Below are positions 19,748 through 28,889 of a DNA stretch of 64,000 nucleotides, one piece after another. The notes under the pieces were generated by a model. That model did not search any database. It was not told the origin of the DNA and was given only the letters and a program-made list of their open reading frames with translations. Both the position numbers and the translations under genes were made by a program. The DNA is from Polynucleobacter sp. JS-JIR-II-50 (GTDB lineage: Bacteria; Pseudomonadota; Gammaproteobacteria; Burkholderiales; Burkholderiaceae): the NCBI RefSeq assembly GCF_018687895.1, contig NZ_CP061307.1, positions 558,001 through 622,000 on the forward strand, given 5' to 3'. Each line of letters starts with the position of its first letter. Within the stretch, counting starts at the first letter, position 1.

Positions 19748-21019
19748 TTAGCGAGCCTTTGCCTTATCAGCGTCTTGCAATTGCTTGATCACTTTATCCA
19801 GCACTTGTGGAACAGTGATGGCCTGCATGCACACGTTGTCCTGACAAGGGGTTTTACGGTGATTGGCAGCACTCACGCAGGGCGAGCAGGCTAGGTTAGC
19901 GGTGATCGCTATGGAATTACCAACGGAGCCATAAAGGGCTGGAGTCTCAGGCCCGAACAGCACAACAGTTCTCAGTGGCGTCACAGCCGAGAAGTGACCG
20001 GGACCAGAGTCATTGGTAACCATGACATCCGACAGGGTGTACAAAGGTGGGAGTTCAGCAAAGCCAACCTGTCCGGCAAAATTCAATGCATTTTTAACAT
20101 TGGCAACAGCGCGAACTTTTTCAACATACACAAACTCAGCAGGTGAGCCGGTAATCAAGATGAGATCGTTGGGATATTGCTGATGGATTGCTTGAATCAA
20201 CTCAGAAAAACGTTGTTGCGCCCAACGTCGCTGTGGAAGTAGATCACTTGCATTTGGATTGATGAGGATGAGGCGATCTTTCCCCGGGGTGTAATGGATG
20301 CGCGCCTCTTTAGCCATTTTTTCGATACGCTCACGCACCTTTTCTAGTGCGCTTGGATTGATGATGGCCTGCTCTAGTCGTACTTCCGAGTCTGGAATCT
20401 CAATCTTGCTAAATGGAACTTCAATTTTTTGGGCAAATGCCGCATGAATTAAAGACAGAAAATTCTTAGTAATATGAATGTGCGGGTTGTAATGCACCTT
20501 GCGAGTTAGCATGAAGCCACGCCACAATCCTTCGCCATGAAAAATGTGATATCCCACGCGACGTCGTGCACCACACATACCAGTCAGTAGGGCGGTAAAG
20601 CGGGAAAACAGCTCTAAGTCAATAACGGTGTCAATGCGGTGCTTGCGAGCAAGCACCAAAAAGCGTAGCGTATCTTTAATTAATCCACCTAAGCTAGATG
20701 AGTCAATCGTGAAGATATTTTCCGGTTTAACGGTGTTGAGCAAAGTCAGGCTGGCGCGATTGCTTTTGAAGATTAAGAAAAACAACTCCGCCCCACGAGC
20801 TTTCGCATTGCGCATTGCAGGGTCTACCAGAATGGCGCTTCCCATTTCCGAGAGTTCAATAAAGAGTAATTTTTTTGGAGTCTCTGGGTCGCGATTGAAT
20901 GTATTTTTTATGCGATCAATTAAAGCGATAAATGGGCTAACGATTGCACAAAGAGGTACACCGACCCAATGATCAATCGCGCGCATAGTGTTGACACTAA
21001 TAGTCATAGTTTGGCTCAA
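19748..21019 (-). CDS. Glycosyltransferase family 9 (heptosyltransferase-like)
   Basis: 423 residues, GT-B fold. N-terminal KLLFIELSEMGSAILVDPAM is the GT9 acceptor-side strand and loop, and the C-terminal donor side shows LILINPNASDLLPQRRWAQQRF, ILITGSPAEF and VTNDSGPGHFSAV, as in ADP-heptose:LPS transferases. A late cluster of Cys (CSPCVSAAN, TPCQDNVC) is often seen in this subfamily. It probably adds a sugar to the LPS core or another envelope glycan. Genes for a membrane protein and PAP2 flank it at 5 bases each. Confidence 0.85.
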   Translation of the reverse strand: MSQTMTISVNTMRAIDHWVGVPLCAIVSPFIALIDRIKNTFNRDPETPKKLLFIELSEMGSAILVDPAMRNAKARGAELFFLIFKSNRASLTLLNTVKPENIFTIDSSSLGGLIKDTLRFLVLARKHRIDTVIDLELFSRFTALLTGMCGARRRVGYHIFHGEGLWRGFMLTRKVHYNPHIHITKNFLSLIHAAFAQKIEVPFSKIEIPDSEVRLEQAIINPSALEKVRERIEKMAKEARIHYTPGKDRLILINPNASDLLPQRRWAQQRFSELIQAIHQQYPNDLILITGSPAEFVYVEKVRAVANVKNALNFAGQVGFAELPPLYTLSDVMVTNDSGPGHFSAVTPLRTVVLFGPETPALYGSVGNSIAITANLACSPCVSAANHRKTPCQDNVCMQAITVPQVLDKVIKQLQDADKAKAR

Positions 21020-21024
21020 AAAAA

Positions 21025-22068
21025 TTATTTTCTTTTTAATAAAAAATAGGCACCTGGTAGCACCGATAAAACAGTAATTGCTCCGTAGCTAATAGACGCT
21101 AGTACTGTTAGCGAGGGGTTTACACCCCATAAGGCCAGAACGGATGAAAGAGTGGCTTCACGCAAGCCCCATCCCGAAATACTAATCGGCAACATCAGTA
21201 ACAGGCTAAGCGCAGGTAAGCCAATCATTAAACCTTCGATAGGCGCATCTACACCGTAAGCCTTAAGGCAAAAGAGTAGAGTCAAAATAGTGAGAAAGTG
21301 AATACCAATGGCCAGGCATGCTTGAGCAATATTGTTAGGCCACGCAAATGCTAGCTGGATACCAGGCATGGCGTTGTTCATATTGAAACGCTCTAAGAGT
21401 TTTTGCAGGAGTGCCTTGCTAGGTCCCCAGGCGAGTATTAGGGCAATCGCTACACCAGCTAGCAGCATGACTGCCATTACTGCGTAACCCAAATCTTGAC
21501 CCCATGCTGCGAGGGTGGCGCCACCTAATATCAAACCAATTCCGCCCAGTAAATTGTTCCCGGCTAAACCGAGGAGGCGATCTACTAATACCATTGAAAA
21601 ACTTAAACGTAATTTAGGAGTCGCGTGCTCAAGGTCTACTGAGTGATGAAGTTCATCATCCAATTCTTTGGTTTCCGAGAGATTGCCGGTAGTGGTTAAA
21701 TGTGTTGCGGTAATAGCGCGATAACTGTCACCACCCAATGTGCTTGGTAGACCCTGATTAATAAGACCGCCGGCAAAGTAGAGGCCAATGTAAGAGCGAA
21801 TACGGCGTGGAAACCCGACCCTTTGCATAAACAATCCCCAGCGATATCCACCGCAAATAAATGCAAGCATCATGCTTGCTAGAGCTGCCAAGAACCATAA
21901 AGGCTGCATCTGAATATGAGCATCAAATAGTGAGCGCCAATCAATTCCACTCGTTGCCTTCCAAAGCAAGGCAATGGACAGTAGGACGCGAATGGTAGGC
22001 CAAGCCTTCTTCAGAATGGATTTCCACCCCGATTGGGCTTTAGGGGTGGGTTGGGCTTGTGAACTCAT
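21025..22068 (-). CDS. Lysylphosphatidylglycerol-synthase-TM family membrane protein (UPF0104-like)
   Basis: 347 residues from the ATG at 22068 (MSSQAQPTPK); an open frame runs 40 codons further to a TTG inside the neighbouring gene but adds no family-like sequence. About eight hydrophobic segments; typical motifs are GGLINQGLPSTLGGDSYRA and the late LPISISGWGLREATLS. The family contains the flippase half of MprF and many uncharacterised membrane proteins next to glycosyltransferases. No lysyl-transferase domain is attached. A lipid- or polyprenol-handling role in the same envelope operon is an inference. Confidence 0.82.
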   Translation of the reverse strand: MSSQAQPTPKAQSGWKSILKKAWPTIRVLLSIALLWKATSGIDWRSLFDAHIQMQPLWFLAALASMMLAFICGGYRWGLFMQRVGFPRRIRSYIGLYFAGGLINQGLPSTLGGDSYRAITATHLTTTGNLSETKELDDELHHSVDLEHATPKLRLSFSMVLVDRLLGLAGNNLLGGIGLILGGATLAAWGQDLGYAVMAVMLLAGVAIALILAWGPSKALLQKLLERFNMNNAMPGIQLAFAWPNNIAQACLAIGIHFLTILTLLFCLKAYGVDAPIEGLMIGLPALSLLLMLPISISGWGLREATLSSVLALWGVNPSLTVLASISYGAITVLSVLPGAYFLLKRK

Positions 22069-22117
22069 AAGCGTAAGGATAATGCCTCGGGCGCCTAAGG
22101 TCTTGAATTTGGTGGAA

Positions 22118-23614
22118 TTACTCCGATTGGTCAGGGCCTTGCCAATGACTGCAAAGACTAAAGTCAAATTTTGATAAAACTCTGTCAAATCGGATGATTT
22201 CTAGGCTATCAAGGGGCTCACAGGCCTGAAAGGCTGATTTATTGCCCACCGGTATAGGGTATGGCATGCCAGACCAGTTAATCAAGAGAACGTTTGCCCC
22301 TTTTGGTAAATCCCCAAACCAGAGATCAAACTGATCCTGTCTCTGGTCTAAAACATAAACTGGCGTAGGTGAAGCGTACCAAGCAGCTCGACTGCCTAAA
22401 GTCCAGTTTTGAACAGCAATGCCATTGGCTTTAGTGGCCTTAGCAAGGTCTGCTGCTTTTTGACCCGCCGCCTTCCAGCCATATAAATCAGCAATCGGAT
22501 TGGATTTGATTGGGGCCGAACTAATACCACCTAACAGCACGTATCCAAAGCCGATGCAACACAGGGCAATTTGAATGAAAAATAAAATACGAATCCAATA
22601 ACGATGTTGTGTAGCCCAAGCTTTTGCTAAGCCAATTCCGGCAAATGGCGCGAGACAGAACCATGCGGGTGAAGTCCAGTGGGGAAGCCCACCTCCGCCA
22701 GAGAGGCTGACAAAAATTGCAAATGGAATCAAAAAGAATCCGAAGAGCGCAAGCAACGACAGCTTTGTTGCATGCATACAGTCTTTTAAAAACACAACAG
22801 ATCCTAAAATAAAAAGAGGACCAAAGACCAGTATTTGAATGCCGATATAAGCACCTAGCCTGCGCCAGAGCCATTCTCCGCCGCCGCCATGGGCAAGCTG
22901 ATATTTAAATGAAATCCAATCATTAGCCCAATTCCAATACAGGACGGGTGTGATTAGCAGTAGGGCGCTTAGCGCAGCAATCCAAAAACCCGCTTTCGTG
23001 ATCCATGGTTTTCTTGGTGTACTCAGAAATACCAATAGCAATGCAAGCGCAGTAAAAGCGGCTGTATATTTGCTTAAGCCAGCTAGGCCTAATAAGACGC
23101 CAGTAATAATCCAATCGCCGATGCTAAATTGGTCTTTACTTAACCAACGCAAAGCCATCCACATCAGACCAAGACTTAATGGCGTAAGTAAAGTATCCGG
23201 TAGTAAACCAATTGCCAGAATGTGCAACATGGGTGCAGCGATAACAGTTAAGACCGCCATTAGTCCACATAAGTTTACTGATGGCAGTGCACTGGTGAGA
23301 TAGCCGGCGTTGCGCCCACGAATAAAGTGGTGCACTTCAACCGTAACTTCATAAACTAGGTAAGAAGAGAGAATCCACAGCAACTCTGGGATGAGGCGAA
23401 TGATGCCTTCAGAAGAAGTGAGTGCTACCAAGGGCCACTGAATCCAACCCACCAACGGTGGGTGATCAAAATAACTCCAGGCTAAATGTTGGGCATAGAG
23501 CGCATAGTGGGCCTCATCAACTGAAAACTCTATTGAAAAGCCCATGGCTAGGTGCACTACCGCGGCAATGAGGATGCAGATTGCGGCCCAGCTGGAAGGT
23601 GATTGTTGGCGCAT
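22118..23614 (-). CDS. ArnT/GT39-like membrane glycosyltransferase
   Basis: 498 residues, about ten hydrophobic segments. The first periplasmic loop has the acidic motif of polyprenyl-phosphate-sugar transferases (IEFSVDEAHYALYAQHLAWSYFDHPPLVGWI), where the Asp-Glu pair is catalytic in relatives. The C-terminal soluble part has YVLDQRQDQFDLWFGDLPKG. ArnT-like enzymes move a sugar from undecaprenyl phosphate to lipid A or another acceptor; the sugar here is unknown. First gene of the minus-strand envelope operon (gap to the next gene 49 bases). Confidence 0.85.
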   Translation of the reverse strand: MRQQSPSSWAAICILIAAVVHLAMGFSIEFSVDEAHYALYAQHLAWSYFDHPPLVGWIQWPLVALTSSEGIIRLIPELLWILSSYLVYEVTVEVHHFIRGRNAGYLTSALPSVNLCGLMAVLTVIAAPMLHILAIGLLPDTLLTPLSLGLMWMALRWLSKDQFSIGDWIITGVLLGLAGLSKYTAAFTALALLLVFLSTPRKPWITKAGFWIAALSALLLITPVLYWNWANDWISFKYQLAHGGGGEWLWRRLGAYIGIQILVFGPLFILGSVVFLKDCMHATKLSLLALFGFFLIPFAIFVSLSGGGGLPHWTSPAWFCLAPFAGIGLAKAWATQHRYWIRILFFIQIALCCIGFGYVLLGGISSAPIKSNPIADLYGWKAAGQKAADLAKATKANGIAVQNWTLGSRAAWYASPTPVYVLDQRQDQFDLWFGDLPKGANVLLINWSGMPYPIPVGNKSAFQACEPLDSLEIIRFDRVLSKFDFSLCSHWQGPDQSE

Positions 23615-23661
23615 GCGATGATTTTAGACTCACAAAGACCATTCTTTGGGACAATTAAGGG

Positions 23662-24459
23662 ATGATCAAGCAAGCTCTCTTACTTTTAATCCTTAGCGCA
23701 GTCGTATTTTTGACTGGATGTGCAGGGCTTGGTGGAGATTCTGTGCAAAACGAGGCAGGACAGGCATTTAATGTGGATCAATTGCCAGCGCAAGAGGAGT
23801 TGCCAAAGTTCTCGGCTGAAACTGCGCGTGCTGGCATGCCTAATGGTTGGAATTTTTACCGCATTGCACCTTTTAAAAAGAACACGGTGTATCGCCTGGA
23901 AAACTATCAAGGCAAAACAGTGCTTAGCGCTAATTCCAAAACATCCGCATCCGGATTGGCTGTGAAGTTGCGTCCTCGTCAGGTAAATAATTTGTGGCTG
24001 CAGTGGGAATGGAAGGCCATCAACCCAATTGTGAATGCTGATAATACGGATGCTTACGCAGATGATGCTCCGCTACGTATCTTGGTTGCATTCGATGGTA
24101 ATAAGTCAAAGTTACCCTTAAAAGAAAAAATGACTTTTGAAATGGCCAATCTTATTAGCGGCCAAGAAATGCCTTATGCCACGCTAATGTATATCTGGTC
24201 TGGAAAGTCCCCTGTTGATACCATTATTCCAAATGCGCATACCTCTCGCATCAAAATGATTGTGGTAGATTCCGGTTGGGATGGTTTGGATCAGTGGCAC
24301 AAGCATCAGCGCGATTTAGCGGCTGACTATAAGCGTGCCTACGGTGAGAGCCCTGGTCAAGTCATTGGTATCGCCTTACTCACCGATACAGACAATACCA
24401 AATCAGAAGCGCGTGCGTATTACGGTGACATTGAACTCATTCGCAAGAATCCAAAATAA
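23662..24459 (+). CDS. DUF3047 family lipoprotein
   Basis: 265 residues. Signal peptide with lipobox LTGCAG near residue 20, then the DUF3047 domain: WNFYRIAPFKKNTVYRLE, SASGLAVKLRPRQVNNLWLQWEWKA, DDAPLRILVAFDG, and YGDIELIRKNPK at the end. Function of the family is unknown. Divergent from the GT39-like gene with 47 bases between starts; the gene that follows is convergent. Confidence 0.85.
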   Translation: MIKQALLLLILSAVVFLTGCAGLGGDSVQNEAGQAFNVDQLPAQEELPKFSAETARAGMPNGWNFYRIAPFKKNTVYRLENYQGKTVLSANSKTSASGLAVKLRPRQVNNLWLQWEWKAINPIVNADNTDAYADDAPLRILVAFDGNKSKLPLKEKMTFEMANLISGQEMPYATLMYIWSGKSPVDTIIPNAHTSRIKMIVVDSGWDGLDQWHKHQRDLAADYKRAYGESPGQVIGIALLTDTDNTKSEARAYYGDIELIRKNPK

Positions 24460-24467
24460 ATTACTTC

Positions 24468-24509
24468 CAAATAAGTAACAATATGCGAGTAAGCAATGCT
24501 TCTTATTTG
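24468..24509. repeat. Inverted repeats between convergent DUF3047 and copA genes
   Basis: CAAATAAG (24468-24475) pairs with CTTATTTG (24502-24509), and a second palindrome AAGCAATGCTT (24491-24501) lies inside. Position between two converging stop codons suggests a weak two-way terminator, but there is no clear GC-rich stem with a T-run. Confidence 0.4.
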
Positions 24510-26777
24510 TTAATGCACAGGACGCCAGCGCTTGAGTAGTAAGGCATTGCTAAGAACGCAGAAGCTCGATAAAGCCATGGCGCTGCCAGCTAGCATTGGC
24601 GAAAGATATCCTAGTGCGGCCAAGGGAATGCCGGTGGCATTAAAGATAAAAGCCCAAAATAAATTTTGCTGAATCTTTCTCCAAGTCCGCTTGGAGATAT
24701 CAATAGCATTAGCCACCAGAGTGGGGTCGCCTCGCATTAAGGTAATGCCGGCAGCTTGCATGGCCACATCAGTGCCAGTAGACATTGCCATGCCCACATC
24801 TGCAGTGGCCAAGGCAGGCGCATCATTCACACCATCTCCTACCATTGCAACAAATTGACGCTCATCATCTTTTGATTGGAGTTGACGAATGATTTCTGCT
24901 TTACTGCTCGGCATAATTTGCGCAAATACTTCTTGAATGCCAATCGTTTTGGCAACACGATTAGCGGCAGCTAGATTATCGCCAGAAAGCATTACTGCTC
25001 GAATATGTAGATGCTGCAGTGAGGTAACCGCCTCCTGAGCGTTATCTTTGAGTTCATCTCCAAAGGCAATGATCGCAATAGGTGAGGAGGGATTTTCTTG
25101 ATTCATTAATACCGAGACAGTTTGACCGGCATCAAAACAGGCTTGTGCCTTTGCAAGTATTGCGGAGTAGTGGGAATTGCCTTCTAACGATGCAACGCTT
25201 TGTAGGTTCTGACTAAGGCCCAGGAAAACGCCAGCGCTTGGTCTGCCGCTAATGCCAATACCGGGCAGGGCTTTGCTGTCTGTTGGTGTGATGGGATTTA
25301 AGCCCCTTTGTTTAGCGGCATCTAGTAGTGCTTTTGCAAGAGGGTGCTCACTACCAAGCTGTAAACCTGCTGCACTCGCGAGAATGTCATCAACCGCATA
25401 TGAATCGCCAAAAGGAATAATTTCTAGCAGTCTTGGTTTGCCAATGGTGAGGGTGCCAGTCTTATCGAAGGCCACTACATTTAAGCGATGTGCCAACTCT
25501 AATACCTGTGGATCTTTGATGAGGATTCCAAAGCGCGCTGCCACGCCAGTTCCTGCCATGATGGCTGCAGGTGTTGCAAGACCCAGTGCACATGGACATG
25601 CAATAACGAGAACTGAGACTGCGCGCAGTATGGCTACGGATGCAGAATCCAAATAAAACCAGTTCGCTAACCCGGTAATAAGCGCAATCACAATCACACT
25701 AGGAACAAAGATCGCGCTGACTTGATCGACTAATTTTTGGATGGGTGCTTTTTGGGTTTGCGCATCTTCTACCAAAGAAATGATTTTTGAGAGAACGCTT
25801 TCAACGCCTACCGCCTGGGCCTCGACCACTAATAGGCCTTCCCCATTGAGTGAGCCGCCAATGACCTTTTCACCAAGATGCTTTTTGACAGGGTCGCTTT
25901 CTCCGGTAAGGAGGGACTCATCAACCTGGCTGTTGCCAAGTAAGATGATTCCATCTACCGGTATACGTTCGCCTGGCAACACTAAGATGCGATCTTTAGG
26001 GAATACCTGATCTAGAGGAAGATCTCGAAATTGGTCTAATGCAGAGTTCTCACTGATAACAATATTGCGCTCGATGACTTTGGCATGTTCAGGCCATAGC
26101 TTTTGCAAGGCGCGTATTGCTTCACTAGTTTGTTGCTTGGCTCTGGCTTCTAACCATTTACCAAGCATGACCATGCAGATAATGACAACTGATCCTTCAA
26201 AATAGAGCTCGTGACTTGCATGAGGTAGTGCAATCATTTGATACACACTTAATCCGTAGGCTGCACTTGTGCCGAGCGCGACCAATAAATCCATATTGCC
26301 AACACCCGACATCAGAGATTTGAAGCCTGCTTTATAAAAGCGCCAACCTAAAAAGAATTGTACTGGCGTTGCAAGTAATAGTTGCCATGTTGGTGAAAGT
26401 GACCAATGAATGCCAAAGGGCATCAAGAACATGGGTAGAAAGAGTGGGGCTGACAAAGCAAAGCCCAAAACGACCCGACCTAGGCCATCAGCTCCCCAGA
26501 ACAATTTAGATGGGGCTAACTCAGGAATGCCGTGGTGCGCACTGATTTTGGCTGAATAACCTGTTTTTTGTACCAGAGCGATGATGTCATCGATTTTGAC
26601 TTCAGAATTGGCTTTTATACGAATTTTGGCTTGTTCAGTTGCCAAATTCACACTGGCGGCCTCTACGCCGGGAATCTTGTCTAAAGCCTTTTCAACCCTG
26701 CCAACACAAGAGGCACAGGTCATCCCGCCGATATCTAGAGTAAATAGCTCTGAATTAGTGTCTTTTTGGGGATTCAT
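24510..26777 (-). CDS. copA: Copper-translocating P1B-type ATPase
   Basis: 755 residues. ATP-driven Cu(I) export from the cytoplasm. One N-terminal heavy-metal domain with GMTCASC; membrane CPC in VIACPCALGLATP; phosphorylation site FDKTGTLT; SEHPLAKALL (the P1B His-Pro motif); TGES actuator loop in LLTGESDPV; GDGVNDAPALA hinge. CPC with a GMTCASC domain and a linked CopZ-like gene favour Cu(I) over Zn/Cd. Divergent from the chaperone gene with 51 bases between the start codons. Confidence 0.93.
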   Translation of the reverse strand: MNPQKDTNSELFTLDIGGMTCASCVGRVEKALDKIPGVEAASVNLATEQAKIRIKANSEVKIDDIIALVQKTGYSAKISAHHGIPELAPSKLFWGADGLGRVVLGFALSAPLFLPMFLMPFGIHWSLSPTWQLLLATPVQFFLGWRFYKAGFKSLMSGVGNMDLLVALGTSAAYGLSVYQMIALPHASHELYFEGSVVIICMVMLGKWLEARAKQQTSEAIRALQKLWPEHAKVIERNIVISENSALDQFRDLPLDQVFPKDRILVLPGERIPVDGIILLGNSQVDESLLTGESDPVKKHLGEKVIGGSLNGEGLLVVEAQAVGVESVLSKIISLVEDAQTQKAPIQKLVDQVSAIFVPSVIVIALITGLANWFYLDSASVAILRAVSVLVIACPCALGLATPAAIMAGTGVAARFGILIKDPQVLELAHRLNVVAFDKTGTLTIGKPRLLEIIPFGDSYAVDDILASAAGLQLGSEHPLAKALLDAAKQRGLNPITPTDSKALPGIGISGRPSAGVFLGLSQNLQSVASLEGNSHYSAILAKAQACFDAGQTVSVLMNQENPSSPIAIIAFGDELKDNAQEAVTSLQHLHIRAVMLSGDNLAAANRVAKTIGIQEVFAQIMPSSKAEIIRQLQSKDDERQFVAMVGDGVNDAPALATADVGMAMSTGTDVAMQAAGITLMRGDPTLVANAIDISKRTWRKIQQNLFWAFIFNATGIPLAALGYLSPMLAGSAMALSSFCVLSNALLLKRWRPVH

Positions 26778-26828
26778 ATAGAAGATAATCTACTCTATAC
26801 AAGCCATATTCAAATTAAAAAGGCCTAT

Positions 26829-27023
26829 ATGTTGAGTTTCAAAGTATCCGGAATGACCTGTGGGGGCTGCATTAATGCCATAACTCGGGCAGTTCAGGCC
26901 CAAGACCCTCAGGCTAAAGTTCAGGCAGATTTGGCAAGCCAGACTGTAACCCTCGAAACCACTCTATCTGCCGCGCAGGCGAGCCAGCTCATAACAGATG
27001 CTGGCTTTCCAGTTGTTCAATAA
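26829..27023 (+). CDS. copZ: CopZ-like heavy-metal-associated domain protein
   Basis: 64 residues from the ATG at 26829; an earlier in-frame ATG lies inside the copA start and would add an unlikely leader. A single HMA ferredoxin-fold domain: MLSFKVSGMTCGGCINAITRAV with the CGGC metal site, ending ITDAGFPVVQ. Such proteins carry Cu(I) to CopA. The 51-base intergenic space must hold both promoters; I could not identify a clear CueR-type dyad there. Confidence 0.88.
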   Translation: MLSFKVSGMTCGGCINAITRAVQAQDPQAKVQADLASQTVTLETTLSAAQASQLITDAGFPVVQ

Positions 27024-27089
27024 CAATTGTTTAGAATGTCGGCAAACCTAACAAAACCCGTAGTTTTTGTTCCCAAAGGATCGTGATTT

Positions 27090-27737
27090 ATGTTCTTCAG
27101 CAAGTTAATGCCTCACGATGGTAATTTCTTCGAGCTTTTTAATGAGCACGCTAGTAATATCGTTTCTGCCTCCGAATCTTTTTTGAAGTTTGTCGAGCAT
27201 TACAGCGACGAAGTATTGCGTGCAAAGTACACCCAAGAGGTTGATAAGGCAGAGCATGCTTGTGACGATGTTGTTAAGGAAGTGCATCGTCGTTTGCACA
27301 AGACTTTCATCACCCCTATCGATCGTGACCAAATTTTTTCACTCATCAATACGATGGATGACGTAGCTGATTTATTGCAAAACGGTACTGAAGCAATGCA
27401 TTTGTATGATGTAAAACAAATGACGCCAGAGATGTTGCAAATGGCAGAGCTTTGTAATCAGTGCTGCATCAGCATGAAGAATGCCGTTGCTACATTAAAA
27501 GATATCTCCGATCCAGAAGTGGCCAAAGCGGCATTAAAAACTTGTGATGAAATCGATCACCTGGAGTCTGGGGCTGATCGCCTGCTATCTACCGCGATTA
27601 CTAGATTGTTCCGGGAGGATATCGAAGTACGTGAGCTGATTAAGTGCCAGCGTATCTATGAGTTGCTCGAGGAAGTTACCGATAAATGTGAAGACGTTGC
27701 CAACTTGGTTGAGGGCATCGTTCTTGAAAACTCTTAA
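27090..27737 (+). CDS. DUF47/PhoU-like Pit accessory protein
   Basis: 215 residues, all-helical PhoU-like DUF47 family. Characteristic pieces: FFELFNEHASNIVSASESF, HACDDVVKEVHRRLHKTFITPIDRDQIFSLINTMDDVADLL and YELLEEVTDKCEDVANLVEGIVLENS. Genes of this family are almost always beside a PiT phosphate transporter, here 11 bases downstream, and are thought to modulate it. AAAGGATC ribosome site before the ATG. Confidence 0.9.
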   Translation: MFFSKLMPHDGNFFELFNEHASNIVSASESFLKFVEHYSDEVLRAKYTQEVDKAEHACDDVVKEVHRRLHKTFITPIDRDQIFSLINTMDDVADLLQNGTEAMHLYDVKQMTPEMLQMAELCNQCCISMKNAVATLKDISDPEVAKAALKTCDEIDHLESGADRLLSTAITRLFREDIEVRELIKCQRIYELLEEVTDKCEDVANLVEGIVLENS

Positions 27738-27748
27738 GGCGAATTAAG

Positions 27749-28759
27749 TTGCCAGCGACAGAAGTAGCCTTTTGGGTTGTAGCGCTATTAGTAGTGTTAG
27801 CTCTTGCATTTGATTTCATGAACGGCTTTCATGATGCAGCTAACTCCATTGCGACCGTAGTTTCTACTGGTGTTTTAAAGCCACAGCAGGCGGTAGTATT
27901 CGCTGCCTTCTTTAACTTTCTTGCCATCTTCATTTTTCATCTCAGCGTGGCTGCCACGGTTGGTAAAGGCATTGTTCACCCGGCTGCGGTTGATTTGCAT
28001 GTCATCTTTGGCGCTTTGGTAGGGGCAATTATTTGGAATGTGGTTACTTGGTATTACGGCATTCCATCTAGCTCATCTCATGCTTTGATTGGCGGTTTAG
28101 TTGGAGCGGCATTGCCAAAGGCAGGGGTGGATGGCTTGGTTTGGTCCGGAATCATCAAAACCGTTTCCTTTATTTTTATTTCTCCGCTAGTCGGCTTCTT
28201 GCTCGGCTCCTTGATGATGTTGTTGGTGGCCTGGGTTTGCAAAAACGCTAACTTAGCAAAAACAGATCGCTGGTTCCGCCGCCTGCAGTTAGTTTCTGCC
28301 AGCGCCTATAGTTTGGGTCATGGCGGCAATGATGCTCAGAAGACCATTGGCATTATTTGGCTCTTGCTCATTATTACGGGGTACGCAGAAGCTGGCGCCA
28401 AGATGCCTCCGACCTGGACCATTATTTGTTGCTATATCGCCATTGCGATGGGCACGATGTTTGGTGGTTGGCGCATTGTAAAAACCATGGGTCAAAAGCT
28501 GACAAAACTCAAACCAGTAGGAGGCTTCTGTGCTGAGACTGGTGGCGCCATTACTTTGTTTGCAGCAACAGCCTTGGGCGTTCCTGTTTCGACTACCCAC
28601 ACAATTACTGGGGCTATTGTTGGTGTTGGTTCTACCCAAAGGGCAAGTGCAGTTCGCTGGGGAGTCGCTGGAAACATCGTTTGGGCCTGGATCTTCACCA
28701 TCCCAGCCACTGCTTTGATGTCGATGGCAGTCTATTATCTGAGTTTGCTGATTTTCTAA
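27749..28759 (+). CDS. pit: PiT family inorganic phosphate transporter
   Basis: 336 residues from a TTG start that yields the expected N terminus (LALAFDFMNGFHDAANSIATVVSTGVL). Around ten membrane segments and the duplicated PiT signature: GFHDAANSIAT in the first half and GGNDAQKTIGI in the second, plus SSSHALIGGLVGA and VSTTHTITGAIVGVG. Low-affinity metal-phosphate/H+ symport across the inner membrane. Forms a two-gene unit with the DUF47 gene. Confidence 0.93.
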   Translation: MPATEVAFWVVALLVVLALAFDFMNGFHDAANSIATVVSTGVLKPQQAVVFAAFFNFLAIFIFHLSVAATVGKGIVHPAAVDLHVIFGALVGAIIWNVVTWYYGIPSSSSHALIGGLVGAALPKAGVDGLVWSGIIKTVSFIFISPLVGFLLGSLMMLLVAWVCKNANLAKTDRWFRRLQLVSASAYSLGHGGNDAQKTIGIIWLLLIITGYAEAGAKMPPTWTIICCYIAIAMGTMFGGWRIVKTMGQKLTKLKPVGGFCAETGGAITLFAATALGVPVSTTHTITGAIVGVGSTQRASAVRWGVAGNIVWAWIFTIPATALMSMAVYYLSLLIF

Positions 28760-28774
28760 TGCGGTAAATAGAAG

Positions 28775-28788
28775 GTGATCAAAGTCAC
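28775..28788. promoter_or_regulatory. CRP/FNR-family-like dyad upstream of the formate dehydrogenase island
   Basis: GTGA-TCAAAG-TCAC, a perfect 4-bp inverted repeat with 6-base spacing, the geometry of CRP/FNR-family sites, located between the pit stop and the apbC start about 100 bases upstream of the latter. It matches 7 of 10 positions of the FNR box. A regulator is not identified. Confidence 0.4.
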
Positions 28789-28844
28789 TTTCAGCAAATA
28801 TTGGCTGCTACGAGTAAGCTAGCGCTAATTAAGAAAATACTAAA

Positions 28845-28869
28845 AAACCTAGAAGTCCATTCTAGGTTT
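28845..28869 (+). terminator. Hairpin after pit, before apbC
   Basis: Perfect 10-bp stem AAACCTAGAA (28845-28854) with TTCTAGGTTT (28860-28869) and loop GTCCA. The right arm ends in TTT but no longer T-run follows. It could end the pit transcript or form a leader hairpin just before the apbC ribosome site (AGGAGA at 28879). Confidence 0.45.
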
Positions 28870-28889
28870 ATCCATATTAGGAGAATGTA

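Noticed and set aside
22069..22188. A 40-codon N-terminal extension of the LPG-synthase-like protein from a TTG
   Set aside because: It overlaps the 3' end of the GT39-like gene, shows no family similarity, and a suitable ATG follows at 22068.
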